Shown here: positions 33,072 through 42,594 of the stretch, one piece after another
Position numbering within the stretch: position 1 is the stretch's first letter
Layout of the letters: every line of letters starts with the position of its first letter
NCBI RefSeq assembly: GCF_947499215.1
Contig: NZ_CANMNI010000002.1
Coordinates: 930,001 to 994,000, forward strand
Origin: an uncultured Pontibacter sp.
GTDB lineage: Bacteria; Bacteroidota; Bacteroidia; Cytophagales; Hymenobacteraceae
Length of the DNA: 64,000 bases
Direction of reading: 5' to 3'
Notes under the pieces: model-generated
The model's input: only the letters and a program-made list of their open reading frames with translations
What the model was told of the DNA's origin: nothing
Databases searched by the model: none
Translations under genes and position numbers: made by a program

Positions 33072-34787
33072 CTATTTCATCATCCGGATGTCCTTGATGC
33101 GCAGCTGCAGCGTCACATTGCCGCGGAATTCGTTTTCCTCTACGGTATAGCAGACATCAAAAGGTATACCTTTGGAGATGTACTTGAAATAGTCGCCAAA
33201 GCCGAAGCCAATAGCGTCGATATCATAAAAGCCATCCTGTGTTAAACGTAACTTCAGGTGACTGTCACCGACCACACGCACGGCACCGGTATCATAGACA
33301 CACTCCGACACGAACACTGGCTTCATGTTGCCCGGTCCGAACGGCTCCATTTGCTTCACGATGTTATAGAAGTTGCGGGAAATCTGGTTTAGGTTTATCC
33401 GAGCGTCCACCTCTATCTGCGGAATCTTCTGGTCTTCGGTAATGGTACTGGCCACCACCTCCTCAAATCGTTGTCTGAAGGCCGGTACGTTCTCAATAGG
33501 CAGTGTTAAGCCTGCAGCATACATGTGGCCCCCGAACTGATCGAGCAGGTCGGAGCAGCTCTCGATGGCATCGTGCACATTGAAACCATGCACCGAGCGG
33601 GCCGATCCTGAGGCCTTGCCATTAGAGTGCGTCAGGATGATGGTTGGGCGGTAGTAATGCTCAATGCAGCGTGAAGCCACAATTCCAATCACGCCTTTGT
33701 GCCAGCTCTCCTTATACAGCACAGTGGAGTTGGCATTGCGCAGGAATTCATCGTCGGCGATCATCTGCAGCGCCTCTTTCGTGATATTGGAGTCTTTATC
33801 GCGGCGCTCTTTGTTGGACTCGTTGATGATGTCGGCCATCTGGAAGGCTTCTTCCTTGGTCTGGGCCAGCAGCATCTTCACGGAGCGCTTGGCATCACCC
33901 ATGCGCCCTGCCGCGTTAATGCGAGGTGCAAAGCCGAACACAATGCTCGTGATATCCATCTCAGCGGTTATACCCGCCAGTTCCTGCAAAGCCGCCAAAC
34001 CGGGACGCGTGGGCGCCGGACCATTGATGAGCTGCAAACCATAATAGGCCAGCACACGGTTCTCACCCGTGATCGGCACGATATCGGCGGCTATACTCAC
34101 CACCAGCAGATCGAGCAGTTTGAAGGCCTCTTCCTGCAGTATACCCTGCTGCATACAGAAGGCCTGCGCCAGCTTAAAACCAACGCCGCAACCTGAAAGC
34201 TCTTTGTAGGGGTATAGGCAATCCACCTGCTTGGGGTCGAGCACAGCTACCGCCTGCGGAATGTCTTCGTCGGGCAAGTGGTGATCGCAAATGATGAAGT
34301 CTATACCTAATGAGGACGCATAAGCTACCTTGTCGGCAGACTTGATGCCGCAGTCGAGGCTAATGATAAGCGTAAAGCCCTCTGCCTTGGCATAGTCTAT
34401 ACCTTGTGTGGAAACGCCATAGCCTTCCTTATACCTGTCGGGAATGTAATACTCTGTCTGGCCGGGCTGGGTAAACTGTTGCAGGAAGCTGTACATGAGC
34501 GCCACAGAAGTCGTACCGTCCACATCGTAGTCGCCGTATACCAGTATTCTTTCGGAGTGGTGCAGGGCCTCTGCCAAGCGTTCAACGGCCCGCTGCATGT
34601 CCTTCATCAGGAAAGGATCGTGCAGATCTAGCAGGCTGGGGCGGAAAAAGGCTTTGGCCTCCTCGTAAGTGCAGATGGAGCGCTGGCACAGCACATCAGC
34701 CAGCGTAGCGCTGATTCTCAGCGATTCGGCCAAGTGGTTGATCACTTCCGGCTGCGCACTTTTGTTGTATACCCACCTTTTCTCCAT
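33072..34787 (-). CDS. recJ: Single-stranded-DNA-specific exonuclease RecJ
   Basis: A 5'-to-3' exonuclease for recombination and mismatch repair. I use ATG 34787 (MEKRWVYNKSAQP), giving 571 residues; ten extra residues would need a TTG start. DHH motifs are YGDYDVDGTTSVALM, SLDCGIKS, ICDHHLP and ELSGCGVGFKLAQAF. The DHHA1 part has HSNGKASGSARSVHGFNV and FGGHMYAAGLTLP. An OB domain closes the protein. Ordinary and complete. Confidence 0.94.
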   Translation of the reverse strand: MEKRWVYNKSAQPEVINHLAESLRISATLADVLCQRSICTYEEAKAFFRPSLLDLHDPFLMKDMQRAVERLAEALHHSERILVYGDYDVDGTTSVALMYSFLQQFTQPGQTEYYIPDRYKEGYGVSTQGIDYAKAEGFTLIISLDCGIKSADKVAYASSLGIDFIICDHHLPDEDIPQAVAVLDPKQVDCLYPYKELSGCGVGFKLAQAFCMQQGILQEEAFKLLDLLVVSIAADIVPITGENRVLAYYGLQLINGPAPTRPGLAALQELAGITAEMDITSIVFGFAPRINAAGRMGDAKRSVKMLLAQTKEEAFQMADIINESNKERRDKDSNITKEALQMIADDEFLRNANSTVLYKESWHKGVIGIVASRCIEHYYRPTIILTHSNGKASGSARSVHGFNVHDAIESCSDLLDQFGGHMYAAGLTLPIENVPAFRQRFEEVVASTITEDQKIPQIEVDARINLNQISRNFYNIVKQMEPFGPGNMKPVFVSECVYDTGAVRVVGDSHLKLRLTQDGFYDIDAIGFGFGDYFKYISKGIPFDVCYTVEENEFRGNVTLQLRIKDIRMMK

Positions 34788-34866
34788 ATGCTGCTTCACA
34801 AATAAAACCGATTGCAAAGGTAGTCAATTATGCAGGATTTTGGGGCAGGTATGGCTCATGACAAGC

Positions 34867-34894
34867 TACCTTTGCCTGATTTTCTGTACTTTTG
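34867..34894 (+). promoter_or_regulatory. Two tandem -7 boxes before the 36-residue gene
   Basis: TACCTTTG at 34867-34874 and TACTTTTG at 34887-34894; the second lies 22 bases before the ATG at 34917. The region is divergent from recJ. Confidence 0.4.
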
Positions 34895-34916
34895 CAACAG
34901 TACAACATTTCAGCCC

Positions 34917-35027
34917 ATGAAACGATTCAGAGAAATTTATGAGAAGTATAAGAACTACTCGCTGGATTTGATAATGTATGGCTTCTTTATCATTTTCCTG
35001 CTGATCCTCTTTGTCTTCTTCTCTTGA
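34917..35027 (+). CDS. Small single-span membrane protein, 36 residues
   Basis: ATG 34917 to TGA 35027. The first half is charged and amphipathic (MKRFREIYEKYKNYSLDL), the second a single hydrophobic helix rich in Phe/Ile/Leu. A longer frame from 34830 starts upstream of the promoter boxes, so the short form is preferred. It resembles other short Bacteroidota membrane proteins of unknown role. The convergent TPR gene ends 8 bases away. Confidence 0.6.
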   Translation: MKRFREIYEKYKNYSLDLIMYGFFIIFLLILFVFFS

Positions 35028-35034
35028 GCACGCT

Positions 35035-36861
35035 TTAGTTTAAGACCGGGCCATCGCCACGCAGCTTGCGGAAACGCTTACGGGCCTCCGCCACGAAGAT
35101 GCTGCCTTTGTGCTTCACCAGAAACTCGTTGTACAGCTCTTGCGCCTTCGCGGTGTCTTTCAGGTTCTCCTCATAGATATAGGCCATCTTAAACAGTGCA
35201 TCATCACTCAGAATATCAGTCGGAACATTCACGACCTTCTCCAAACTGGCAATGGCTTTGTCAAACTCGCCTGTACGCTCATAGATGGTGGCTTTTCGGA
35301 AATAGATCTCATCGGTCAGACTGTGGCCGGGAAACTTCTGCAACATACCGTCCAATCTTGTTTGGGCCTCATTCAGCTTGTTCTGGAAAATGAGCAGCTC
35401 AATAGCGGCGTATTCCTCCATGGCGGTGGTGGAGGTATCCAATCCGGTATTATCGGTGATGAGCAGACTCAGGTCCATGGCGTCGTTGGCTATCTCGCGG
35501 CTGGTGGCCAGTTTTAGGATGTCGAGGTGGGCCTGTGCCAGTTCGAAGTCGCCTTTATAATAGTTAAGACGGGCGTTGCGCAACTTCGCCTCGTGCCCGA
35601 TGGGTGTTTCTTTGTGTGATTTCTCGACCTGCGAGTATAGCAGCGTCGATTCCCAAGGCTCTCCCTTCAGCAGGTATATATCTCCTAAGGTAAGCTTGCT
35701 TTCGGCTACGAAGTCAGGCTTGGCACGCGGCATACCGATGGCCTCGTGCAGCAACGCAATGGCCTTGTCTTTATCATCTAAGTGAAAAGCGTACAGGTTA
35801 GCCATGTGCTGCAGCACCTCCACTGTCTGCGCATTGCGCCCCACTTCCGAAAGCAGCGCCTCATAGTCCGATATCAGCACCCGTATCTGGTCCAGATCGA
35901 CTGGAAAAGTATTCTCCACCTGTTCTTCCCGGGCATGGATGAGCCGCTGCCGCGCAATCAGGTAGTATGGTCCATCCGGATACTCTTTGATGATGTACTC
36001 ATAGGCCTCGATGGCGCCCTGATAGTCTTGGTTGCGAGCGCTGATAGCTCCCAGTTCCATCACTCGGGTACCACCGCTGCGGGTGCGCTTGTCCACGGAG
36101 CGAGCCTGCAGCAGCGCACTGTAGAAGTCTCGGCGCTGTATGTATAGCCAAATTAGCAGTTCGTTGTAAGCCAGCAGATCCGGGTTCTGTTGCACGCGTG
36201 TGATCAGCTCTTTCTCCAGTGCGTCAAAAGCCTTTTCATCCTGCAGACTGTTCTGTAGCATGTTCTGCACGTAAATGAGCTCACTCTCATTTTCCTGCAG
36301 TAGGTTCAGTGCCTCCCCGATCAGGTTTTCGTGCTTCTGTCGGTAGGTATAGAGCGCAATCAAAAAACGATTGTGCTCATAGGGATTCTTGCTCAGTTCA
36401 CGCCCACGCAGATAGGCCTTTTCGGCATAATCAAACTGCTCGTGCTGTATAAAGGCGCTGGCCGCCGCAATCACTTCCTCAGCCTTCAGCTGCGCTATGA
36501 GCTTATCGAAGTGCTTTTCTGCTCCGCTCTTGTCCCCTGCCGCGTGGTACACCATGCCCAAGTCAATGTTGTAATTCACCTGTCCCGGATAGCGTTTGAC
36601 GGTTTTCTTCACCAGTCTTTCGGCTTCCTTGTAGTTGTTCTGTGCCAGCAGGGTTTTGAGATAGTCGGGGTAAACAGCTTGGAACAGGCGCTGGTCGTCA
36701 ATCAGCTTGCTGTAAATGGCTTCCGCTTTCTGGTATTCCCCTTTGCTGAAGTACTCCCTAGCCAGAGCCAGTTCTTGGTTCTGCGCCATAGCCGCTGGGG
36801 CCAACAGCAGGAGCGTCAGCATCAAGAGCAAGCGGGAAAGTATGTGGGCAGGTATAGGCAT
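35035..36861 (-). CDS. Exported TPR-repeat protein
   Basis: A 608-residue protein with a signal peptide (LSRLLLMLTLLLLAPAAMA, cleavage before QNQE) and at least eight TPR-like helix pairs through the length: for example EYFSKGEYQKAEAIYSKLI near 35-53, NNYKEAERLVKKTVKRYPG, ARNQDYQGAIEAYEYIIKEYPDG, and FDKAIASLEKVVNVP near the end. TPR solenoids bind proteins; the periplasmic location suggests envelope assembly. No conserved catalytic motif. 142 bases separate it from ppiD upstream, with a terminator in between. Confidence 0.8.
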   Translation of the reverse strand: MPIPAHILSRLLLMLTLLLLAPAAMAQNQELALAREYFSKGEYQKAEAIYSKLIDDQRLFQAVYPDYLKTLLAQNNYKEAERLVKKTVKRYPGQVNYNIDLGMVYHAAGDKSGAEKHFDKLIAQLKAEEVIAAASAFIQHEQFDYAEKAYLRGRELSKNPYEHNRFLIALYTYRQKHENLIGEALNLLQENESELIYVQNMLQNSLQDEKAFDALEKELITRVQQNPDLLAYNELLIWLYIQRRDFYSALLQARSVDKRTRSGGTRVMELGAISARNQDYQGAIEAYEYIIKEYPDGPYYLIARQRLIHAREEQVENTFPVDLDQIRVLISDYEALLSEVGRNAQTVEVLQHMANLYAFHLDDKDKAIALLHEAIGMPRAKPDFVAESKLTLGDIYLLKGEPWESTLLYSQVEKSHKETPIGHEAKLRNARLNYYKGDFELAQAHLDILKLATSREIANDAMDLSLLITDNTGLDTSTTAMEEYAAIELLIFQNKLNEAQTRLDGMLQKFPGHSLTDEIYFRKATIYERTGEFDKAIASLEKVVNVPTDILSDDALFKMAYIYEENLKDTAKAQELYNEFLVKHKGSIFVAEARKRFRKLRGDGPVLN

Positions 36862-36950
36862 CTTTTATTACAACGTTGATACTATCATTTTGATGTTGGG
36901 TTGCCACCGGAAAATGAAGATAGCCAATAATTTTCAATAGGCCATAAACA

Positions 36951-36984
36951 GAAAAGGGCCGCCCCTGTTGGAGCAGCCCTTTTC
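36951..36984 (-). terminator. Terminator of ppiD
   Basis: Stem GAAAAGGGC / GCCCTTTTC around a 16-base GC-rich loop, T-rich on the minus strand. Confidence 0.65.
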
Positions 36985-37003
36985 GTTATACCTCAAGCAG
37001 GTC

Positions 37004-39109
37004 TTAGAAGAACCTCACGCGGTTGTCTTTGATATCCGCTTTTTCTTTGATCGCTTCAAAAGCGTTCGTCTCTACGCGAGAAGAGCGCGTGTTGGCCAGC
37101 TGTGCTTTCACACCAGACAGGTCCTGTACTTCCGGAGCCTGCGTCAGTTGCAGCAGTTCTACCACAACCACACCGCCCTGTCCTTCGATTGGCGCTGTGC
37201 GGCTGCCCGGCTTCAAACCGAAGGCCTTGCCGATAGCCACTGGCTCCAGTCCAAGACCCGGTAAGGCACCAGAAGCAAGCGATACTTCCTCAGCTTCTCT
37301 GATGATGGCATCAGGACCGTAGTTTGCGGCGATCTGATCCAACGAACCGCTAGCGCCTTTCAGCTTCGCGATGATCTGCTGTGCCTTCACTTCATTACGA
37401 ACGGCGGCTGTTACCTCTTCTTTTACATCCTCTAGTTTCGCATAGCCTTTCTCGCGCTCACCAGTAAGGGCTGCCACTACGTAGTTGTCATTGATCTCAA
37501 ACACTGGCGATACATCCCCAACTGATCTGTCGTTGGCATAGGCCCAGCGCACCAGTTCACGGGCGTTGCTCAGGTTACCTACCAACACGTTGTTCTTGCC
37601 TACATTATCAGCTTGCTCAGGTGTTAGAGCTTCATTCTTTTTCACGTTTGCTCTGAACTCTTCAAGGCTACCACTAGTGCCTGCCAGTTCGTCGGCTATG
37701 GCATAAGCTTGGTCACGGCTTGTTTCGCTGGCTTCCAAAGAGCGGTGCACAGCGGCCAGTTTGTAAGTTCTCTTCGACTTAGGAGCCGTAATTTTAATGA
37801 TGTGGTAGCCATACTCTGTTTCCACAGGGGCAGGCAGTAGGCCTTCGGCAGTGGCACCAAACACGGCTTTCTCGAAAGCCGGCACCATACGGCCTTCTGT
37901 GAAGTAACCGAGGTCACCGCCTACAGCGGCTGTTCCGTCCGTACCGTGCTGCGCAGCCAAAGCCGCGAAGTCAGCACCACCTTTAATCTGAGCCAGCAAA
38001 TCTTTTGCCTTGGCAAGCGCAGCAGCTTTCGCTTCTGGCGAGTCGTTCTCAGGCTTGATCAGGATGTGGCTCGCACGCGCAGTATTTACACTGCCGTCCT
38101 TGATGTCCATTACCTTGAACATAGCGTGTGTGTCGCCTTCGCTGTAAGGGCCGTATACCTTGCCTTCTTCCAAAGGAAGCTGCCCGTGCAGTTTCTCAGG
38201 CAGCTCGGCCGTGTGCAGGTAAGTGCCGTCGTAAGGAAGGTCTGAATTTGTGTTCACAAAAGCCGAATCGTTTGTAGCGGCAGCGAACTGCTCTGTCAAC
38301 TGCTTCAGCTCATCTTGGAAATAGTTGATGTCTTCTGTTGAAGCTGCAACCGGAATGGTCACGAACTCCATTGAGCGCCCGTCTTCTACTTTGTAAAGCT
38401 CTTTGTTGCGTTCAAAGTAGTCCTTTAGTTGCGCGTCTGTCACCTTTACGGCAGAGTCAGCAACAGAGACGTAAGGCACATACAACACTTTCATATTGGC
38501 CAGTGTGTTCTGTGCTTCGAAATGCTTTTTGGCTTCAGCCGCTGTTACGTACACAGACTTGCTAAGCAGGTTGCTGTATTTTGTCTGGATACGGTCGCTA
38601 TGAATACCCTGCTCGAAGTTAACCCACATAGGGCGGGCGCCCATCTGGTCGAGGTTCTGCAGGTATTGCGTTACTTGGTTGCGGTCAAACTCGCCTGTCT
38701 GTGGGTTAGAGAATGCCTGACGAACGGATGGGTGGATGTTGTTACCCTGCACCATGTCAGCCAGTTCCTCATCTGTCACCTCAATGCCAAGACGGTCATA
38801 TTCTTTCTGCAAGGCAATCTGGAAGATTAGCTGGTTCCAAGCCTGCTCGCGCATCATCGCCATTTCGCTCTCGGTAGCAGCGCGCTGTACCTGTCCTTCA
38901 TACTGGGCTTTGATCTGCTGGAACACCATATCGAAGCGCTGGTAATCAATTTTCTCACCGGCTATTTCGCCTACGGTAGTAGTATCGTTACCTAAAAGTC
39001 TTGAGTTTGGCCCTAATAGGTCGCCGCCTACTACAAATACGCCAAGTCCGATGGCGATAGCGCCAACAGCCCAACCCGACTTTTCTCTAATCTTGTTAAT
39101 TAATGCCAT
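37004..39109 (-). CDS. ppiD: PpiD/SurA-type periplasmic peptidyl-prolyl isomerase
   Basis: A membrane-anchored folding factor for outer-membrane and secreted proteins. Of its 701 residues, 12-30 form the anchor (GWAVGAIAIGLGVFVVGGD). A SurA-N-like helical region follows (45-160, MMREQAWNQLIFQIALQKEY). A parvulin rotamase domain at about 340-450 has ARASHILIKPEND, AKDLLAQIKGGADFAALAAQHG, GGDLGYFTEGRMVPAFEKAVF and ETEYGYHIIKI. A second, degenerate rotamase-like region and a C-terminal tail (VETNAFEAIKEKADIKDNRVRFF) complete it. It follows the CorC/hemolysin gene by 74 bases. Confidence 0.9.
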   Translation of the reverse strand: MALINKIREKSGWAVGAIAIGLGVFVVGGDLLGPNSRLLGNDTTTVGEIAGEKIDYQRFDMVFQQIKAQYEGQVQRAATESEMAMMREQAWNQLIFQIALQKEYDRLGIEVTDEELADMVQGNNIHPSVRQAFSNPQTGEFDRNQVTQYLQNLDQMGARPMWVNFEQGIHSDRIQTKYSNLLSKSVYVTAAEAKKHFEAQNTLANMKVLYVPYVSVADSAVKVTDAQLKDYFERNKELYKVEDGRSMEFVTIPVAASTEDINYFQDELKQLTEQFAAATNDSAFVNTNSDLPYDGTYLHTAELPEKLHGQLPLEEGKVYGPYSEGDTHAMFKVMDIKDGSVNTARASHILIKPENDSPEAKAAALAKAKDLLAQIKGGADFAALAAQHGTDGTAAVGGDLGYFTEGRMVPAFEKAVFGATAEGLLPAPVETEYGYHIIKITAPKSKRTYKLAAVHRSLEASETSRDQAYAIADELAGTSGSLEEFRANVKKNEALTPEQADNVGKNNVLVGNLSNARELVRWAYANDRSVGDVSPVFEINDNYVVAALTGEREKGYAKLEDVKEEVTAAVRNEVKAQQIIAKLKGASGSLDQIAANYGPDAIIREAEEVSLASGALPGLGLEPVAIGKAFGLKPGSRTAPIEGQGGVVVVELLQLTQAPEVQDLSGVKAQLANTRSSRVETNAFEAIKEKADIKDNRVRFF

Positions 39110-39183
39110 GTGTTATACAAATGATAAAGGAACTGCAAAATAAGGGTAATCGTGTAAAAATTCAAAATTTTGTGCGCTTCTGT

Positions 39184-40482
39184 TTAAAATACGCCATCTG
39201 CCTGTAAATCTGGGTTTTTAAAGAGCTTCACGGCGTTGATGCGGTTGTCATCCATTGACAGGATGGTAATGGCAAACGGCGGCATCTCCACCACATCGCC
39301 GGCCTTGGGTATCTCTCCCAACACCGAGAAGATAAGTCCGCCCAACGTCTCGTAGTCGCCCTCGGGCAGGTTCAAGTCGTATTTGTCGTTGAGGTAGTCT
39401 ATCTCGTGGCGGGCGCTGAGCAGGTATAGGTTCTTGGCCGGGAACACTTGCTCGAGCAAAGCCTCGTAGTCATACTCATCCTGTATCTCGCCCACAATCT
39501 CCTCAATCACGTCTTCTACCGTCACAATGCCGGATGTGCCGCCGAACTCATCCACGACCACGGCTACGGTACGGTGCTCGGTGCCGAAGCGCAAAAACAG
39601 CTCACTGGCCAGCATACTCTCCGGCACCAGACTTACCGGCGACAGGATCTCGCGAATCTGGCGTGGCTGCTGGAACATGGCCAACTGGTGGCAGTAACCG
39701 ATTATGTTGTCAATACTGTCTTCGTATACCAGTATCTTAGAATGCCCTGTGTTGATAAAGGTATCACGCAGTACCTCTACCGGCTCATTCACTTCCACGG
39801 CCTCCACCTCGGTGCGGGGTACCATGCACTCCTTTACACGCACTTTTTTAAACTCGAGCGCATTATGGAATATCTCTTGGTCGACTTCCGGTGCCCCCTC
39901 CTCTACCGGATGGTATAGCCTGTTTTTGATGTAGGCGTTCAAGTCTGTGATGCCGAACACGGGATGCTCATCTGAAAACTCGATTTTGAGTATCCGCTCG
40001 GCAATCCACTTGCTCAAGCCCACTAACAAAAACACCACCGGGTATAGCAGGTAATGGAACAGCAGGATGGGCACTGCCAGCACGTCCAGCATGCGGTTGG
40101 GGTTAATGGCAAACAGGCTGCGGGGAAGAAACTCAGCGGTGAGCAACACGATAACCGATGCCACCAGCACCTGCAGCACCAGTATAAACGGAGCCAATTG
40201 CAAAGACTCCGGCAGATAAGTCTGCAGCAGGGTATGCAGTATACCTGCTATCACAAAACCATAAAGCACAAGAGAGATCACATAGCCGATCAGGGCTGTG
40301 CCCATGAGGCGGGAAGGGTGCTGCAACAGGTGCGTTAAAATGCGACCGGACAGCACATTGTTTTTCTCGTCGAGCTCGATCTGCAGCTTATTGGCGGCCA
40401 TGAAAGCGATCTCTATACCTGAGAAAAAAGCACAGGCCAAAAGCGCGAAAAACAGCAACAGTATCTGGTCGGGGTCTATCAT
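39184..40482 (-). CDS. Hemolysin-family CNNM/CBS/CorC membrane protein
   Basis: A 432-residue protein with a four-span CNNM (DUF21) domain (FFALLACAFFSGIEIAFMAAN at the start), then two CBS domains (about 210-330, with VKECMVPRTEVEAVEV and GGTSGIVTVEDVIEEIVGEI) and a C-terminal CorC/HlyC domain (LLSARHEIDYLNDKYDLNLPEGDYETLGG). The family exports Mg2+/Co2+ or senses divalent ions; the name hemolysin is historical. In Flavobacteria the gliding protein GldE has the same layout, but identity as GldE cannot be shown here. It lies between the lptC pair and ppiD on one transcript. Confidence 0.88.
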   Translation of the reverse strand: MIDPDQILLLFFALLACAFFSGIEIAFMAANKLQIELDEKNNVLSGRILTHLLQHPSRLMGTALIGYVISLVLYGFVIAGILHTLLQTYLPESLQLAPFILVLQVLVASVIVLLTAEFLPRSLFAINPNRMLDVLAVPILLFHYLLYPVVFLLVGLSKWIAERILKIEFSDEHPVFGITDLNAYIKNRLYHPVEEGAPEVDQEIFHNALEFKKVRVKECMVPRTEVEAVEVNEPVEVLRDTFINTGHSKILVYEDSIDNIIGYCHQLAMFQQPRQIREILSPVSLVPESMLASELFLRFGTEHRTVAVVVDEFGGTSGIVTVEDVIEEIVGEIQDEYDYEALLEQVFPAKNLYLLSARHEIDYLNDKYDLNLPEGDYETLGGLIFSVLGEIPKAGDVVEMPPFAITILSMDDNRINAVKLFKNPDLQADGVF

Positions 40483-40495
40483 AGGGTGTTACAGA

Positions 40496-40669
40496 CTACT
40501 CAGTCTGTTTCTTCTTGCGATAATGGTACACGATGTACAGCATAAAACCGATCATGTAGATCCAGTAATTGCCTGCAATATCGGACTCCTGTATGCTCCT
40601 GTGCACACCAATGACCATGGCTACAAAAGCCAACGACAGTAAAATAGTATTAACCAGTTTTTGGTTCAT
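40496..40669 (-). CDS. Small two-span membrane protein coupled to lptC
   Basis: ATG 40669 to TAG at 40498-40496; 57 residues. Two hydrophobic helices (about 4-22 and 34-50) flank a polar turn (HRSIQESDIAGN), with a basic end YRKKKQTE. Its start codon overlaps the lptC stop in a TAATG arrangement, so translation is coupled. 13 bases separate it from the CorC/hemolysin gene. No family recognised; position suggests an inner-membrane envelope role. Confidence 0.65.
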   Translation of the reverse strand: MNQKLVNTILLSLAFVAMVIGVHRSIQESDIAGNYWIYMIGFMLYIVYHYRKKKQTE

Positions 40670-41205
40670 TATTCCTTCAGGCTGAAAACGCCTGTCACTT
40701 TTTTGATCTTGTAAATAGAAAAATCTTGGTTCGCCTGCAGGCCGTGGCCCATCAGAATCTCTTCGGGCGTGGTGATCTTCACGAATTTATCGGTATAAAT
40801 TTCCGCCTTTGCTTTGTTCCAGTAAAGTTCTTCGGTTTCGAGCTTTTCTTTTTTCTGCAGGTTCTCCACTATTACGTTGCCACGCACGAGGTAAAGGTCC
40901 TTGTTGCGCTCCTGCTTACCATAGTTGGCTCGCAGCGTAGAGGTCACTGCTCCCCCCTCCTCATAGAACTCCACATCAATGCCGTCCGAGAAAATGACGT
41001 CGCCATTCTCGTAATCCTCTTGCATGGGAGCCTGCAGCCTGATGAGCACTTTGGCCGAGTCGCTATAAAGCGTAAGCACATTGGCTGTCTCCCTGAAAGG
41101 TCCTATGTGTTTCTTTTCCTGATCCGGGTCTTTCAGGTCCTTCCCGCAGCCTAGGGTTAGCAAGGCGAGCGTGGCTATCAGCACTGAAATAAAAGATTTC
41201 GGCAT
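40669..41205 (-). CDS. lptC: LptC-like LPS export protein
   Basis: A 178-residue lipoprotein (LIATLALLTLGC lipobox) with a periplasmic beta-jellyroll: VLTLYSDSAKVLIRLQAP, DVIFSDGIDVEFYEEGG, LRANYGKQERNKDLYLVRGNVIVEN and TEELYWNKAKAEIYTDKFVKI. These match Bacteroidota LptC, which bridges LptB2FG and LptA. E. coli LptC has a plain membrane anchor; here a lipid anchor is predicted. A terminator separates it from the outer-membrane gene upstream, so it probably starts a separate unit: lptC, small protein, CorC/hemolysin, ppiD. Confidence 0.85.
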   Translation of the reverse strand: MPKSFISVLIATLALLTLGCGKDLKDPDQEKKHIGPFRETANVLTLYSDSAKVLIRLQAPMQEDYENGDVIFSDGIDVEFYEEGGAVTSTLRANYGKQERNKDLYLVRGNVIVENLQKKEKLETEELYWNKAKAEIYTDKFVKITTPEEILMGHGLQANQDFSIYKIKKVTGVFSLKE

Positions 41206-41241
41206 GTCACTGAGTACTTTTCGAATTGAAGTTAATAAATT

Positions 41242-41266
41242 AAAAAAGACCGCAACTAGTACGGCC
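41242..41266 (-). terminator. Terminator after the outer-membrane protein gene
   Basis: Minus strand: GGCCG, 9-base loop, CGGTC (one G-U pair), then TTTTTT. Short but with a clear T-run. Confidence 0.5.
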
Positions 41267-41298
41267 TGTTTTAATAATGCTTTTATAGCCAGATTAGT

Positions 41299-42594
41299 TT
41301 ATTCTATTCTGCGTTTTACGAACCAGCGGGTGTTTATTGTCACACCTGCGCCGAATTGCAGGTAGTTTTCAGCGATAAGCCCACTGTCCGTTGTGCCTCT
41401 TTTACCGTAACCGAACATCAGGTTCAGTTGGTAAGGCGGCTCAAAGTAACTGCCTCGGCCAATCGGGAATGTCATACCACCCGTCACAGCCATATCATTT
41501 ATGTGCTGACCGTTGATCACGTATGGGCTTTGGGCGTAGCGGACGCCTGCACGATAAGTAATGCGCTTAAAATAGCTGTTGATGGCATTGGCGTTTGGCG
41601 TATACTCGGCTCCCAGACCTACTTTGTAGCTCTGCCCAAGCTCCTGCTCTCCATCTACGTTGCGGTAATCAGACCAATCTTGGGTCATGAACTCTGCTCC
41701 GATCGTTAGGTTTGAGCCATTGTCGTACCCCAGCGCAAACTGAAGGCTTGGCGGCAGATTCACAGAGCTCTCGACGCTATCAGGAAGCATCGGCGCATCC
41801 GTTAACCTGTCATCAAGGGTGCGGCGCTCATAAGAGGTTTTGCGCTTCGTAGTTAAGTCTGTACCCAACGTATAGACAGCGCCGGCACTTAAGAATGCCT
41901 TGTCCGCTATCTTTCTGCGGTAGTTTGCGCCTGTTCTGAACAGGAAATCGGTGTAGCGGGTGCGCTCTACAAATGCCACACGCTCCAAAGATGTGTTACT
42001 GATCGAGGTATCTGCCACGATGGAGGATGACTCTTGCGAAATAGTACCGAAAAGATAAGAAGCGCTCGCACCGATCGTCAGGCCATCTGCCAACCTAAAA
42101 CCGTGTCCAAAATAGATCTCAGATATACCGCCTTCTCCGCTGTACTCGTTGATCACAATAGCCTCCGGTCGGTTGGGCAAAGACCCTGAATTTCTGATAG
42201 TGTAGTCTACGGCGCTGTAAGGGCGCAGACTTATAACGGAACTCCAACGCTTAGAAATCGGTACGCCCAGCGTCAGGTAGCTGAGGTTGGCATCGCCATC
42301 GCGCTGCGACTGCTCCGCGTTTTTGAGTGTCTTGTATTTGCCCGCTACTCCTACATCAAAAATGGTGATGCTGTTATAGTATAGCAAAGCTGGGTTAGCT
42401 GTATTCGAATGCAGACTGCTACCCGCGCTCACGCCTACATCGCCCATACCTGCCGTTCTTATGTTGCCTAAGTTTGTGTTGAGTTCCCCCAGACCATAGC
42501 GGGAGTACGGCGAGTTACCAATGCTTTGCGCCTGCACGCCCTGTGCTAGGCACAGAATGGATGCGCAAAAAAGTAAACGGAGCGTTTTATACAT
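41299..42594 (-). CDS. Outer-membrane beta-barrel protein (OmpP1/FadL-like)
   Basis: A 431-residue protein with signal peptide (KTLRLLFCASILCLAQGVQA, cleavage before QSIG). The opening NSPYSRYGLGELNTNLGNIRTAGMG is typical of Bacteroidota FadL/OmpP1-like barrels. A long alternating beta pattern follows, and the protein ends in a short aromatic-basic strand. FadL-type barrels let hydrophobic compounds cross the outer membrane; the substrate here is unknown. It overlaps coaX by 8 bases, so the two are translated from one message. Confidence 0.82.
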   Translation of the reverse strand: MYKTLRLLFCASILCLAQGVQAQSIGNSPYSRYGLGELNTNLGNIRTAGMGDVGVSAGSSLHSNTANPALLYYNSITIFDVGVAGKYKTLKNAEQSQRDGDANLSYLTLGVPISKRWSSVISLRPYSAVDYTIRNSGSLPNRPEAIVINEYSGEGGISEIYFGHGFRLADGLTIGASASYLFGTISQESSSIVADTSISNTSLERVAFVERTRYTDFLFRTGANYRRKIADKAFLSAGAVYTLGTDLTTKRKTSYERRTLDDRLTDAPMLPDSVESSVNLPPSLQFALGYDNGSNLTIGAEFMTQDWSDYRNVDGEQELGQSYKVGLGAEYTPNANAINSYFKRITYRAGVRYAQSPYVINGQHINDMAVTGGMTFPIGRGSYFEPPYQLNLMFGYGKRGTTDSGLIAENYLQFGAGVTINTRWFVKRRIE

